Positions 19,407 through 32,933 of a stretch of DNA of 35,056 bases are shown piece by piece (positions within the stretch are counted from its first letter, which is position 1; every line of letters begins with the position of its first letter). The position numbers were made by a program, and so were the translations under genes. A model generated the notes under the pieces. That model ran no database searches. It saw only the letters and a program-made list of their open reading frames with translations, and was not told where the DNA came from. Origin of the DNA: Byssothecium circinans (lineage: Eukaryota; Ascomycota; Dothideomycetes; Pleosporales; Massarinaceae); contig ML976977.1 in the NCBI GenBank assembly GCA_010015675.1, positions 338,576-373,631 of the forward strand, in the 5' to 3' direction.

Positions 19407-21461
19407 TCAATCGCTGTCGCTGTCAGGATCATCGTTCCGACAGGGAGGCTTGCACGACCTTGACAGAGAAAAATCCAAGATGTCGCTCTTCGGCCCTGCG
19501 TCGACAAACTTCCTCAAGCACCACCCACTAAGCAAAGTCAGCGTCCGTCTCGTATGCATCTCGACCATGGGCGTAACTCACATCTGCACTGCTGTGAAAG
19601 ACTCCGTACCCAGAGGGTCAATCTGCTTGCCCTTGACAAATATCATTTGGTTCTGACTGTCCTCACGATCATACACCTTGTCGGAAGAGCCCCACGCGAT
19701 GATAGCGAGCTTCGAGGATCGGTCCTGCGCAGCGGCGTAGGTTGCAGAGCGCTCGAAGCCTTGTTGTGCGAGGCCTTGCAGCAAGTGCTCGTACACCTTC
19801 CGCGGCAGCTTGGTTGAGGAGGGGTGATTGTTCGGCCAGGTAGTGATATTCAGGGTTACGAGAGAGGAGAGGTCGCCGAGACAATTCTGGGGGTCAAATT
19901 AGCAACTGATCACAGGTGTACCCAAGCGAGAAAACACATGGGGAGGCTCCAGGGTTGATGAAAAAGTCGGCAGGAGCAATTCAATGTTAAGACCACTGTC
20001 AAAACTTCGACATGGCCTTACACTGGATTTTCGCGTGCTTTCACTGCGGTTTCTACAGTTCATGCGCAGTGCTAATGCCAACATCTCAACCACCCGAGAG
20101 ACCATATGTAAAAAACGCGTCAACACGTGGATAGCGTAATACTGTACTCACCTCATAATTTACAAATGAGTCTTGCTTGCTGCGAATGAGACTGACCGGT
20201 GGGAAGCCAACGGAGACTTGCTCCAGAAGCGAGCACTCTTTGCAGATCTGGGAGAACGACGAATAATCATAAATAAGCTCATCGTCACAGTCCTCGTTCG
20301 GACCAGCATGAACGTTGAGCTGCCTCAATGTCTTGCTATGTCGTACAATGCCCGCAGCCGCCGGCATGCTCTTCGCATACGTCAAGTCAATAGTCAGGTT
20401 TTGGATACCCGAGACCAGACACAAGAAGCCATCCAAGGCTCCAATACCGTCTTGCTCGTTGTTGTCGTCGTGCTTGAACTCTAGCGTTTCCAGCTTGTCC
20501 GGAAGCAAGGTGCTCCTGCTAAGCTCCGCGAAGAAGGCGTCGGCGCCTGGGCACGCAAAGATTTTGATGGACGTGACGGAGCGGAAATTGATGAGCTTGC
20601 AGTAAGTGGATGAGGCGTAGCGCAGGCTGATTTTCTGCAGTGTTACATCTTTCAAAGCGAGCGGTGTACACTTATCGAACGGTTGCATATGACTAAACAT
20701 GGTCGATGTGATCAAGCCCGGCCCAGTGCTCGAATCGTTGAGCTCACGGTTCGAAATAGGGGACTCATTCTCCTCAAAAGATGCATGCAGCGTAATCTTC
20801 TCCGCCTTCGGCGAGTTCTTGACGAGCATGTGGCAGAAATCCAAAACCTCGCGGGAATCCGGGTAGAGGCCCAGCTTCCGCACATTCTGGAACGTCTGCT
20901 CAAAGTCCGGAATCTTCTGCAGTTCCTCCAGGACGTTCTTCTCCAGCGCAATGCCCTCAAGCCACTTCATCCGCTTCTGCTTCTTATATAGCAGAATCAA
21001 ATTCTCATGATTAAATGGCGACCACGGATGCCACGAGAACTTCTCCAAGATATTCTCCGGCAGCAGCTCGAGGATCATGCGGATCGCGAAGTTGGCCTGT
21101 TGTACTTGATTGCACTTGTCGACCACGTCGGCGAGGTATAGGTCTAGCTTTCGGATATGCTGTAGGCCGATGTTCTTTGGGCTGAGGAAGGCACCGAGCC
21201 GTGTATCGTTGGGGGAGCCAATGTCGAGCGTGACTTCGCGGTAGAGGGAGCGGGCTGCGATCTCGTGGAGCTGCTTACATACGAGGCAGATGTTTTTGAG
21301 GTCGGTAGGACGGATGATCTAGAGACTTGGGTCAGCTATTGTAAGTAGCTTCCGATTGTTGCGCCAGCGGACTCGACCCTCCAGCCTTGCGCCTCGCGCC
21401 TCAAAATCCGCTCACTTACGTGTTCCACAATGAGTGACTTAATGTCCGTCGACAGGTCCAT
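19407..21461 (-). CDS. F-box / leucine-rich-repeat-like protein
   Basis: Probable substrate-recognition subunit of an SCF-type ubiquitin ligase. Exons 21461-21420, 21318-20152, 19886-19582 and 19527-19407 (introns 101, 265 and 54 bp) give 544 residues. The F-box-like N-terminus crosses intron 1: MDLSTDIKSLIVEH then IIRPTDLKNICLVCKQLHEI and AARSLYREVTL. The body alternates Leu-rich segments of LRR type (HIRKLDLYLAD, NVRKLGLYP, LETLEFKHDD, IQNLTIDLTYA, LRQLNVHAG, LVTLNITTWP). The last exon ends in an acidic DDPDSDSD tail. The final donor overlaps an in-frame TGA (CAGAT|GTGAGT), and the intron has a CTGAC branch site before its TTAG acceptor, so the spliced form extends beyond that stop. The target substrate is unknown. 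I chose the ATG at 21461 because it directly begins the F-box. Confidence 0.75.
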
Positions 21462-22572
21462 AAAACTCCTTCGCGCCATACTTGAGACTGTCGGCGGACG
21501 ATTCGGTTGAAGATAGTAAAACTAGTGATTCTGGATCCGGCTCGGGGGAGCAAGTCGCCGCAACGCAACGCCACGCCTTGTCAAAAGATCTCACAGCCTG
21601 TAGCGCCGACACTTCTGCACGCGGCAGCTGCCAAAAAGGGTCCAGTTGACAGTGCGCTTTGGCAGGACCGCTGCTGCTGTTGCTCTTGTCGCTGTTGTTG
21701 TTTAGATTTTCCTTGCGCCCCGAGCTCGTGGGTTCCGCGCGGAGGTGGAGGAAGTCGCCGCACGTCACGTAGCGGTTGGCTCGGCGGTTGACGAGGAGGT
21801 AGGTAGCGGTGAGCACGGTGAGCTGTGAGCGGCGGAGGAAGCACGTAAGAAAAGGTAGGATGAGGAGAGAGGAAAACAAGGCGTAGACTGCTGCCTTGCG
21901 AGCTGCGGGAGTTCGAGAAGGGAAAGAGCGAGTGATGGAGCAGCAGAAAGTGAATAGTACCACAGAGCTCTCAGCCTCACACATGCACCCACCTCCGTTT
22001 GTCGTATGTGCCCCTCCAATCTTGCCGGAGTACATGCTGTGGCTTTATGCAATTGGCGTGTCCAGCTGCAGACGGCGTGGCTCGCATGCCGTAGACCCGG
22101 TCAGCTGTATTTTACGTTGGACGCTACCCAGGTCTATGTTCTGTTGGGGGGCATATGATATGCTCATGCACCGCCGCATGGTTGTGGCGGAGTTTTGTGT
22201 GGGGTTATGTTCAGTCTCCTTGCGGTTAGACGTGTATCCCATCATTCACATCCACAAGCACAGTAGTACACAAGCACATAACAGCAATAGCTTGAATTTA
22301 CGGCTATCTGATTGATGTGACGTGCACACCATGGCAATCGGACTCGTACCATGCGAACCTATCTAGATGCAACCACCCAATGCTGAGCTACCGCCCAAAA
22401 AATAGGTGACAACGCCATTTCACGCCCATTGATCGATTCAGCCGACAAATGTTCCAGCACAGAAGAACGCCATGATGCCAAACCCCTATCGCTATGCAGG
22501 TCAGTCAAGGAAGAAATCCCCAAGCAGATGATATCAATAAGGAAGCGGAGAAGGAAAATACGCTGTTGATTC
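21462..22572. other. Intergenic, F-box promoter and FCP1 3' region
   Basis: 1.1 kb between two minus-strand genes. It contains an imperfect CTG/TTG trinucleotide tract (about 21668-21704). A minus-strand open frame of 198 codons (21439-22035) overlaps the F-box start but is low-complexity with no recognisable domain, so it is treated as 5' flank. Nothing else is supported. Confidence 0.5.
21668..21704. repeat. Imperfect CTG/TTG trinucleotide microsatellite
   Basis: Run of CTG, TTG, CTC and GTC-type triplets about 210 bp upstream of the F-box gene start. Simple sequence; no function inferred. Confidence 0.65.
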
Positions 22573-25096
22573 CTAATCCTCGCCAGCGCCGTTCTCGAAC
22601 TCGTCCATCATGGCAGCCTCCAGACCATCATAGTCAGAATCCAGGTCCGGACCTTCGCCCTGAGGATCGAACACCTTGCCTTCGTCGTTGTCCTGCTCTT
22701 CTTCCGGACCCGTTGTTTCAGGACTAGGCAAGCCAGAAGATTTCTCTGCATTTTCCACGTTGGTCAGCGATGTGACTCGCTCCATGGTGCGCCTTTTCTT
22801 CTTTTGCAGCTTGGATGACGTACTCTTTACGCTGGCGTCGCTATCTTCTGTCTCGCTCCCGTCGTTTGATGCAGTTGCGCGTTTCCTCTTCTTCTTTGGT
22901 TTGGGCTCGGACTGGGTGCTGTCTGTTGAGCGAACGCTTTCAGAATCGGAAGCGCTTGCGCCATCCGTATCGTCGGACTCGTTCAGGAAGTCGTCCAACT
23001 CATCATTCATGGATTGCCATTTCTCTGGAGAAAAGTCGGTCTGAAGCGGTGACTCGACCTCGTTACCACCACCTTCATCACCCGAGACATCAATGCTGTC
23101 GTCTTCCAGATCGTCAATAGGGCTGCCGTTCCGGTCGGCTTCATCCATCTCGATGAGATATGGATATTCGTCAACGTGGTCCCACTTCGCGCAGCATTGG
23201 AACATCCATTCTGCGTTGACAATCTGGATTCGCTCGTATCGGGCGGCTTTCTTGACCTTCGTGGTTTTTCGTTCTGGGTTCGCAATGACGTGAGTTGTGT
23301 ATTTGTTCACGCTAGTCGAGATTTGTGCCCCAAAGCTCTTAACCCATAGCGCAAAGTCAGAGCTGGCCGCTGTTAGTGTGGATTTCTCTGGCTTTCGCAA
23401 AACTGACTTACTTTTGGACATCGACACCTAGCGGGATAATGCCCGAAAAGACTATAACGCAGCCCTCAAGTGTCGTTTGTTTGAGCCGCGGCATAATTTC
23501 TGCGACGTCGGGAATGAAGGTGTGTGCGGGTCGTTTCTTTGGACTCTTTTGACCTTTGAGCTCTGTTACCCGAGCACCATGAGGCACGATTTGATTCCTC
23601 TGGTACTCGTCATAGAACGTCTGATGAATTAGTCGAAGATGCGCTTCGATTATCTCCAAGCCCCGATCGTCATCGTGGAGAACAGCATGACGATGTCGAT
23701 GGTGCTCAGAGTTTTGTGTGGATCCGTTTTCTGTGGTCTGTGTGATCTCGTCCACTTCCGCCTCTTCATCTTCCTTATCAAGGACAAGTTGTTGTTGCAG
23801 CAGAGGTCGCTCGGTCTGTTGGGTAATGATTACCTTCTCCTGCTCCTTAACCTGCTGTTCTAAGCTTTCTTCGCTGCCCATGGAGAGGAGCTGCTGCTCT
23901 ATATCTACGAGTGCACCATTGGTGGAAGCTGCTGGCGCAGTCTCAGGGGGGGCAGCTGCCACGGAAAAGGTCGAGGTAGGTTCATCTTCAACTTTGCCAT
24001 CCTTCTTAGCGGCTGGACCCGCTGGTTTGCTCGTCGACTGTGTGACCAGCTCTTGCTGCTTGGGCAAAAAGCTTGCGTTGATATCTCCAGCGCCAGGGAA
24101 GAAGTTGAAAACGGGCACGCGCACTAAGTTCTCGCAGTATTGCCAGATATCGGCTCGATCATCGATGATGACGGCCATGTCGGTCTGGTTGGGAAATAAC
24201 CGGCTCAGGCTCTTTATCTTCTCTCCGTAATTCTCGTCGCGACTCAGAATGCGCTCGCCGAAATATCTCCGCTGGGGATCGATTATCTTGCAGACCTCCT
24301 GCGCGTATGCCCGTGTAGCCATGGTGTAGACGTGCATCTCGTACAGCTTGGACATGTTCTCAAGGAACTCTCTGAGTCCGGGCCGCATCTTGACGTAGTA
24401 CCAACTGGCTACAATATGGGCCGCATTGTCATCCGCGAGCTGAAAGCCTTGTACATCCTTCACAGCATCATAATTTGGATTTTCGGGGTCGTCCTGCCAC
24501 TCGGCAATCGTTCGCTCGCACGTTGTGTGTATAACAGTTTGGTCGAGATCGACGATGAGGGAGAGTTTCTTTGCGCTTAGAAGACGCTTCTTAGAGTCCT
24601 CTTCGGCTCGCACAGCCTCCTTGTGGCTGATAAGCAAAGCCATATTGTCGTGCGTCATGTTGACCGTCGCGCGCTCCGAGTTGAGCTCCTTGGTGAGGTA
24701 GTCCATTTCGGTCATGTCCTGGCCGCATTCGGCGCAGAGTCCGCCGAATTGGACTTCGTGTGTGCATGGCTCTTCAATTTCTAGAAGCTGTATCCTGTCC
24801 ACCAGTCAGTGTCATTCTCCTCGACCAGTGTGTGGCAAGACCTACCCTGCGCGATCAATGACGGCGCCCTTCTTGATGTACCATTTCTTAATTATGCCAT
24901 CAAGTGATGCCTCGAAGTGCACTGGGAACCTCCTCTTGACCTCTGCCGTCTCGCCCCACTTGTCGGTCTCCTCTACTGTGGTCTCATAAAAATATGTGAA
25001 GAGCCGGTCCGAGCGCTTGACTTCATCGTGGGCCTTGCGGTCGAAGTCGCCGACGGTAATGGGATAGTGTAGGTTGGGGGGCGATATTATCTTCAT
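22573..25096 (-). CDS. FCP1: RNA polymerase II CTD phosphatase FCP1
   Basis: Mg2+-dependent phosphatase that removes phosphate from the RNA polymerase II C-terminal domain to recycle the enzyme after transcription; nuclear. Exons 25096-24846, 24794-23412 and 23362-22573 (introns 51 and 49 bp) give 807 residues. The catalytic DXDXT motif is VDLDQTVIHTT (about residues 165-175). The FCP1 homology domain continues with VKMRPGLREFLENMSKLYEM, ATRAYAQEVCKIIDP and the second acidic motif VIIDDRADIW. A Cys-rich element CTHEVQFGGLCAECG precedes the domain. A BRCT domain (LEGCVIVFSGIIPLG to NAEWMFQC) spans the last intron. The C-terminus is acidic, ending near DSDYDGLEAAMMDEFEN, matching the TFIIF-binding tail of the family. 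Start at the ATG beginning MKIISPPNLHYPITV. Very secure. Confidence 0.96.
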
Positions 25097-26144
25097 GCCG
25101 GGTTGCAGCGTACACGCGAATTATATAGTTTGGGCGGTGGTGTGCGAGGCGCGTCGCGGTCTAATCGGCGCATTCGGGGAAGCGTGGAGTCTGAGTCTGA
25201 GGTTGAGCGCAAGCTTTGGGGCTTGTTGTGGAAGCCGCTAGAACGTTTTCTACTTCAAAAATAAGACTGCCCCGCGCACACCTGGCTGTAGTGTGTGGTG
25301 TTGTCGTCCGAGTGCTCTTGTGATGTCGGCTTCTCGACGACACACGAGACGGAGGTCGTGGTCTCGAGGTTTGGAGCTCGGGCGCAAGCTTGTCGCGTCA
25401 ATGGAGCAAGAATACCGGAGCAACGGCGCAATACAAAAGGCGTATGAATTGGAGCGTGAAGTCGGGCTCGAGGTTGTGGGTGGTGCAGTTGGATATCAAA
25501 ATACAGGCCGTGGCGGTGGTGGACACTTTTTGGAATGGCGTTGTTGCGGCGGCTTGAGCTTCTGGGGAGATTCCATTTCCCTTTATATAGAGGGGTTATG
25601 CATCACGTGCCGGCTGATCGATGGATCGAACATTGAAATGTCCCTTCCGGACAAAGAGCAGCAACCCTCGTCTACTTCCTACAAATGCAGTGTTGAAAGC
25701 GGCCCAAAGACGGACTCACCTACGAGAGCTCAAACGAGAAGAATGAGCTGCTCTTTATGTTCGCCGTGCTCCAGGCAGCAATGGCCTCCCAGGCTCCGGT
25801 GTTCAGATGACTCAATGCTCCCGCTAGCTTTCAGCTACAGTACCATGGCAAAAGTTATCAAACTGCCAGTTCAGCCTCCAACTATTGGGCACATGGAGAC
25901 AGGTGTAAGTGTATATACGTACCCGTAACTATCACTCAATCTATATAAACCCCACGCCGGAAACACCCAGCAATGTAAAATACTCACTCCAGGTATCTAT
26001 CCGATGCAAATTATCCAGACCCCCCAATCGTCGCGTCGTGACGTCTATTCAGGATTTCCTAGTGCCGTGTTCAAACCTCCGTCGTAAATTGCAAATTGCA
26101 AATTGAAAACGCCAATGCAAGAACCACGAGACACTATCCACTGT
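25097..26144. other. Intergenic, FCP1 promoter and ATG26 3' region
   Basis: 1.05 kb between two minus-strand genes. The FCP1-proximal part should be its promoter. A TATA-like CTTTATATAG lies at about 25580-25590 on the plus strand. One plus-strand frame of about 200 codons is listed separately at low confidence. A short direct duplication (AATTGCAAATTGCAAATTG) occurs near 26086-26104. Confidence 0.45.
25323..25928 (+). CDS. Hypothetical open frame in the FCP1-ATG26 spacer
   Basis: Open frame with ATG at 25323 and about 201 codons, on the strand opposite to its neighbours. The first third is Arg-rich and then Gly-rich (VVGGAVGYQNTGRGGGG), the remainder is Ser/Cys-rich. I recognise no domain, and the composition does not look like the confident genes nearby. 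It could be chance; kept only because of length. Confidence 0.18.
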   Translation: MSASRRHTRRRSWSRGLELGRKLVASMEQEYRSNGAIQKAYELEREVGLEVVGGAVGYQNTGRGGGGHFLEWRCCGGLSFWGDSISLYIEGLCITCRLIDGSNIEMSLPDKEQQPSSTSYKCSVESGPKTDSPTRAQTRRMSCSLCSPCSRQQWPPRLRCSDDSMLPLAFSYSTMAKVIKLPVQPPTIGHMETGVSVYTYP

Positions 26145-29100
26145 CTAGTCCCGAAATGCAGACTCGGACGCGTGCCTTGAGTTCCCAGCGCCCTTTAACA
26201 CCATGCTTCCCAACGCCAAAGATCCAGCACCAGTGCGCGAAGCGTCCTGGCTCATTCCAACCACACTGGGTCCGGCTTCGTAAGCGTGTAGTTGGTCGCC
26301 GTCGTCGTCGTCAATCATAGTCCAATCGTCAAAATCGTCGTCAAAATCGTCGTCCTGCTGCTTGTGCCTCTTGACCATTGCCTTTGCACGGTCCAGCTCG
26401 CGGTAGATGGTTTGGATAGCAACCTGTGTACCATTGTCCTGTGAATGTCAGTATTGATCCCTAGTTTACGCGCGTGATCGTTATGCTTACCTTGCGGATC
26501 TTCTCGCCGAGGACCTTTGCCTTGATGATCAGCCGCTGACTATTGGTAGCCTCCCACAAGGAGCGACTAAAGACACTTGTGTTCACTTTCTTCATCCAGA
26601 TACCAACCCCAAGGTCTTCGACACGGGAGGCGAAGAAAAATTGGTCGCCAAAGAAAGGCTTGATGATTGTAGGTATGCCGGCTCGTAGACTAGCTCCAGT
26701 CGTTCCTGATCCACCGTGATGAACAGCAGCATCCATCTGCTTGAAGAGCCAGTCATGGGGAGCTTGCTTGATCTGGAAAATCTCTGGCGGCAGTGGAACT
26801 TCGGGCTTCGTGGCATCGTCCTTCGGGTTGAGCCTGTCGGACCATCCCTTAGACAAAACGCAACGTACGTCTGCTTTCAATACTGATTCGACGACAGTCT
26901 TAGTCAATTTAGCAGGATCATCAATGACAATAGATCCAAATCCGACGTAGACGAGCTTCTTGCCGTCTTTACGAGCTTTTGAGATGAAAGTGACAAGATC
27001 CTCCGGTGGCTCGTACGTGTCGGCCTCGTCCAAGAACCAATACCCGGTCACACGAATCCAATCGGGCCAGTCAAGCGGTGGCGGCACTACGGCAGGGCTG
27101 AAGTTGTACAAGAAGGGCCGATAGTTAGCCTGCATCTTTGCTTGCGTCGTGTTCTGCAAGCCAAGCTCTGAGCGGCGCCACTTGTTCACCTGGCCAGATA
27201 TGGCGGTCCAAAAAATCTTATCGAAGCCGACGTACGTGAGCAAGTTGATACCTCCACCCATCTTCTTCTCGGATACGGAGAAGGCATGCGGATAAGCCCG
27301 AGTGCGGCTCCAAGGCATGGTGAAAGCACGGAAATAAGGTATCTCCAACGCTTCGGCGATGTGAATGCCAGCCATCGCACTAGGGCTCTCAATCAACAGA
27401 TCAGCGCCTTGACACGCCCGCCATGCTGACCTGCAAACATCATCGAGCCAGCCCCGGAACTTTGAATTGGCCTCCCTCATGAAGTTGAACGTGAACATGC
27501 CATGTTCAACACATATCCTCATGAGCTCTGCAGGATTTCCATCCACTGGCGCAAAGTCGATCCCATGCTTCCTCACCCAAGGCTCAAATTCGGCGTGAGT
27601 TGCTATCTTCGGCACATGACCCTCTTTGATGAGCTCTTTGCAGAGGGCAATATAAGGCTGGACATCGCCTCGAGAGCCAATGGTCAAGCAAACAATGTGC
27701 AGCGATTGCGGGGGCTTGAAGTCGACAATCGATGCCAACGGGTCGTCAAAGACGAGTGGGATTCGATCATGGTCGGCGGCACGAGCGAGTTGTGCTGAGG
27801 TGGTATCATCAGATCCACCACCCTGACGAGCTTCTTGTAGAAGCTCATGCTCAGCCTTGGCCACTTCGTCATCGCTGTCGGTACCACTAGAGGATGATCG
27901 CTCGTCTTCAACATACTTTGTGCTCTCCAAAGTCCGTAGAATGGATATAGCACACTCGTCTCGATACTCGGCTTTGGAGAACTCGAAGAAGAGCTCCTCG
28001 TGACCCCGAATAACGACGACAAGACCATGATAGCCGAGGCGAAAGCCTTTTTCTTTGCTGGCATTCTCAATATCACGCATTGGCAGGATGATCTATTGCG
28101 GTTAGCTATATTGCTTGAAATTGCCACGGGACACTTACCTTGGTCTTCAGCGTGGGCATCAGGCTCCGAAAGCAAAAGTACCGCCCACTGATGTAAATTT
28201 TGCCATAGTTGGGAAGGATGCGCTGCAGTGACGCGAAGTACGACGACTGCAGCTGCTCGGTCTCGGCAAAGGCGAAATGCTCGCGGAAGTGTTCTGCTGC
28301 CTTGGCTGCATCCTCGTCTTCCTCGAGGCCTTGGACCTGGTCATGCGGCTGCAAGCCGTCGGCGGTGGTATAGTGCTTTCGTCCGCCCGCTAGCATGCCC
28401 GAAACCTTTTCGTAGTAACCCATTGATTCGGTAGCAAGTAGTGTTCCCATTCGCTTTGATCGTGTCCGTAGAAATCCCGCTAGGCCCGACGCTTGTTTGA
28501 GTGGGTAAGTTGCGATACCTTGGAGAGCAGTTGACGATGTTGACAAGCGCGAATTTATATGCTGCTCGTCTTCTGTTTCGGGTGCGCCAAGCGAGGATTG
28601 TCCGTTTGGTGATGCAGACTGTTTGTTCGAAGGGTTTGGTGCCTTCAAATGAGGCTTTTTGCCATTTGACGAACGTGTTGTGTCCTGGGAACGTCTCGTA
28701 AGATCTGACCTTTCTGACGTAGCAACACCTGCGGATTTGAGGGCAGGGGCGTTGAAAACGTCAGAACGATCAAGAATCTGGCTAGCCGACGCATTGCTTT
28801 CGTCGATAGACTGGATTGCAGCAGAAGATTCAGTACCTGGGCCGATGGAATTGGTCGCTGAATCGGACGTGTCTTGAGGTTTAGGTGAGAGCGGTGATCT
28901 ATCTCCGGGGCAATTTCGCGACTGCTTCTCCAGGCGGGTGCCGCTGAAACTGCGGCGAGTCTCATAACTCGGTCGTCGAAAAGTACGACTTGCGTCCATG
29001 CTACGGCGCACATCAAGACTCTTCCGGTTCACATCTAAGCTGGAACGGGAATCCGCACTCATACTTGCCCGCCCAACAAGCGATCCCGGTAAGGGTGAAA

Positions 29101-30741
29101 GTGTTGCGCGCACGTTCTCCTCAATGTACGGAGCGCTTGAGGGGCTACCCGGTACCCCAATAGGATTAGACTTGTTGAACGGACCAAGTGCTGTTGGTGT
29201 GATAACGCTTTGATCGCCTTGTCGCTGGGCTGATTGGGCGTGCTCATTGTCATTTATCATAATTCGAAGGACTGTTAGAGCGTCCTGACCATGGTGGAAG
29301 AACGAAAAGAAATACTACGGATGTGTCAATTCAACATCGAACCATGGGACATGTACGAGCACGTACCTCATCGATCGCGTAAGTCTCGTCATTGTCGATC
29401 ACGCGAACTTTGACCGTTTCAGCGAAATCGAGAATCGTACTTTCTTCAATCTCCAGTACGTTCTGTATAGGAAGCGAGACCTTCACGCTATTTCCCTCGT
29501 TATGCGTTCGAAAGATGACTTTCTGAATCGAACGCACCCATTCCTTTGCGGAAACAGCACTATCCGCTTTGAATTGGTATTTCCTTTCGTCGGTAGTCAC
29601 CACAAAGATGGTTTCATCCTTGGTCTTGTCCTTCGCCTCTAGCACCTCTGCCGATATGGCGTACTGAAGGTTGATGCGGTTGCGAGGGAAGTACAACTCG
29701 GTAGGACTCGTGTAGTATGCGAGAACGTCGCCCTTCATAGTGAACCAATACCTATTGTACTTTGACCGGCCGCGCTTGAAAAGATAGCCAGTCTTACCGA
29801 CGTCGTGCTATAAAATGTCAGGGCTGACTTTGGAATAAAGTTTGGCGGATTTACATGTCTCTTTGGAATGTACGCATAGAAGCAGATGTGCTTCTGGGTG
29901 ATGTACATGTAACCCTGTAACAGAATGCTCTGCAATAGCCAACAAGGATACTCTGATTTTGTTAGAACAGGCTTCGACGATGATAAACAAGCATACCAGA
30001 TATGACCTCCTCAACGTCCTCGAACTCGAATATCTGCTGCAGTCGTTGCGCAAGAGTGACAGACGCCATTCCTCTTGTTAACCCAGATGTACTCCCAGGC
30101 TTGCTTCTCCGCTCGGATGTGCGCCGCTTCTCGACATGTATGTCTTGGCCGGGTGTGATTCTCGATTTGTGTCTCAGTGATGGATCGTCTCGGGATGGCG
30201 TGGACGAGCCATCTTGGGATGGTCTCGGTGGTAGGAACTGTGAAGATGACATACGGTCCGCAGGTTGTGTTTCCGATTTTGTTTCCTTCTTACTTGAGAT
30301 GCGCAGTTTGGGCAGAGAACGTAGTAGCTTGTGTTCCGACAACGTCCGCTTGTGATGCTTCTTGGAAGTTTTGCTATCCTCAGCTTCCCCTGGCAGGTTC
30401 TTAAAGTCGTGGGCAGAACTCAAGCGGCTCACTCTTGCAGCGCCGTCCAGGTTGCGATAGAGGAGCTTCTGTTTATTACCCTCCTCATCACTCTCTCCCG
30501 AGTCCACCTCCTCCATCCTGCCCAGATCTGTCTGTGACTGCTGGCCCGCGCGGGCAATCATGGAGAAGATAGACTGGTTCATGGATAGAGTGTCATTGCG
30601 TTTGGGCGCCGTGACATCTTCATCCGCATCGGCACCATCTCTGAAGCGCTCTGGGATATCCAGCGACATGCGCTTCGACTCCCGGCGTTTCTTGGTGAGC
30701 TTGCGGCCGACTCGCTCCTTCCCCCGTTCTTCGGAAGCCAT
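26145..30741 (-). CDS. ATG26: Sterol 3-beta-glucosyltransferase ATG26 (UGT51)
   Basis: Transfers glucose from UDP-glucose to ergosterol at membranes; in some fungi it is required for pexophagy. Six exons: 30741-29997, 29952-29855, 29807-29367, 29314-28139, 28092-26491, 26438-26145 (introns 44-52 bp), 1451 residues, as expected for filamentous fungi. Order of domains: basic/Ser-rich N-terminus; first GRAM ([19 protein letters not shown], about 249 on); PH domain ([20 protein letters not shown] to EWVRSIQKV); long disordered Ser-rich linker; second GRAM ([20 protein letters not shown] to the [16 protein letters not shown] region); glycosyltransferase GT-B domain with [15 protein letters not shown] (about 957-971) and the UDP-sugar-binding [20 protein letters not shown] (about 1278). 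The C-terminus is Asp-rich ([11 protein letters not shown]). ATG at 30741 is the first in-frame one; an upstream open stretch lacks ATG. Very secure. Confidence 0.96.
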
Positions 30742-31522
30742 CGTGTGTGTATGGGTGGCGAGCTCAAGGCTCGGGCGGGAGTTGAGGTAACGGCTGCGGA
30801 GGGTACGGCTCGACGTTTGAGGCTCAAAGGACGCTGATGCACAGGGGGCGGCTTCGTTGGGTGCTATAGCTGTCTTGTAATGATTCGGACTGCTCGGGCA
30901 GTTGTTAGAAGGGCCTTTCGTCACATATTGACCTAGAGTGAGTCTAGGAGTACTGACGCCTGACTTCCATGACCTTGTGCACGTTCATGTTGTCGCGCTC
31001 CGATTTTAGCGCGGCGGCGTCTGCCTGCACCTGCAAGCTCTCCAGATAAGCTTGCGTGCGAGCAAGGCACCAATAATACACTGTTTTTGTCCGGACACTT
31101 TCATAGAGGCTTCCCATATACACACTGCACGCAAAAACGATGCAACCCAATCTACTCTACATGCTGGACGGTGAATTTTCGACGGATCACATCGTGATCG
31201 TGAGACGTGAGCCACGCAAAGCCACCCGATACGTCACTCGCCAGACATCTCGATAAAGCCCGATGAGAGTAGCTGGTCTCCAGTCATTCACAACCCGTGG
31301 GCTGGCGGCACGACCTATGATTGCTCGTCTTGCAATAAAGTGTACATTTAAGGAAGCATGGGCGATTTGGGTAATTCAATTTGATTGTTTGTACAGCGGC
31401 CGAAGCAGTCCAATAACAAAAGAGATGCCCCATTATCACATTCTGAACCTACAATGACCGCCAAACTACGCCGCCCAGCACCACACGATGCAAATTCAGA
31501 ACCATTTCGCTGAGATGCTAGT
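30742..31522. other. ATG26 upstream region and PEP4 3' flank
   Basis: 781 bp between two minus-strand genes. About 200 bp upstream of the ATG26 start is open in frame but has no ATG. A possible 72-residue gene occupies 30944-31248 and is listed separately. The remainder, 31249-31522, is presumed PEP4 3' UTR and spacer. Confidence 0.45.
30944..31248 (-). CDS. Possible small protein with N-terminal hydrophobic helix
   Basis: A frame ending at TAG (30944-30946) with good codon usage: hydrophobic LGCIVFACSVYMGSLYESV, then YYWCLARTQAYLESLQVQAD and a charged helical tail with KSERDNMNVHKVMEVRRQYS. Internal ATG at 31117 gives 57 residues. Alternatively, ATG TCT GGC GA (31248-31238) spliced through an 86-bp intron (31152-31237, GTGACG..TAG) gives a 72-residue protein beginning MSGELGCIV. 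The donor is non-ideal. The layout (one membrane segment, amphipathic tail) resembles small mitochondrial membrane proteins in general, but I recognise no family. It sits 203 bp upstream of ATG26 on the same strand. Confidence 0.35.

Positions 31523-32933
<1,411 letters not shown>

Noticed and set aside
21439..22035. 198-codon minus-strand open frame overlapping the F-box gene start
   Set aside because: It overlaps the confident first exon in another frame, is dominated by simple-sequence Asn/Ser/Gln runs from a microsatellite, and has no recognisable domain.
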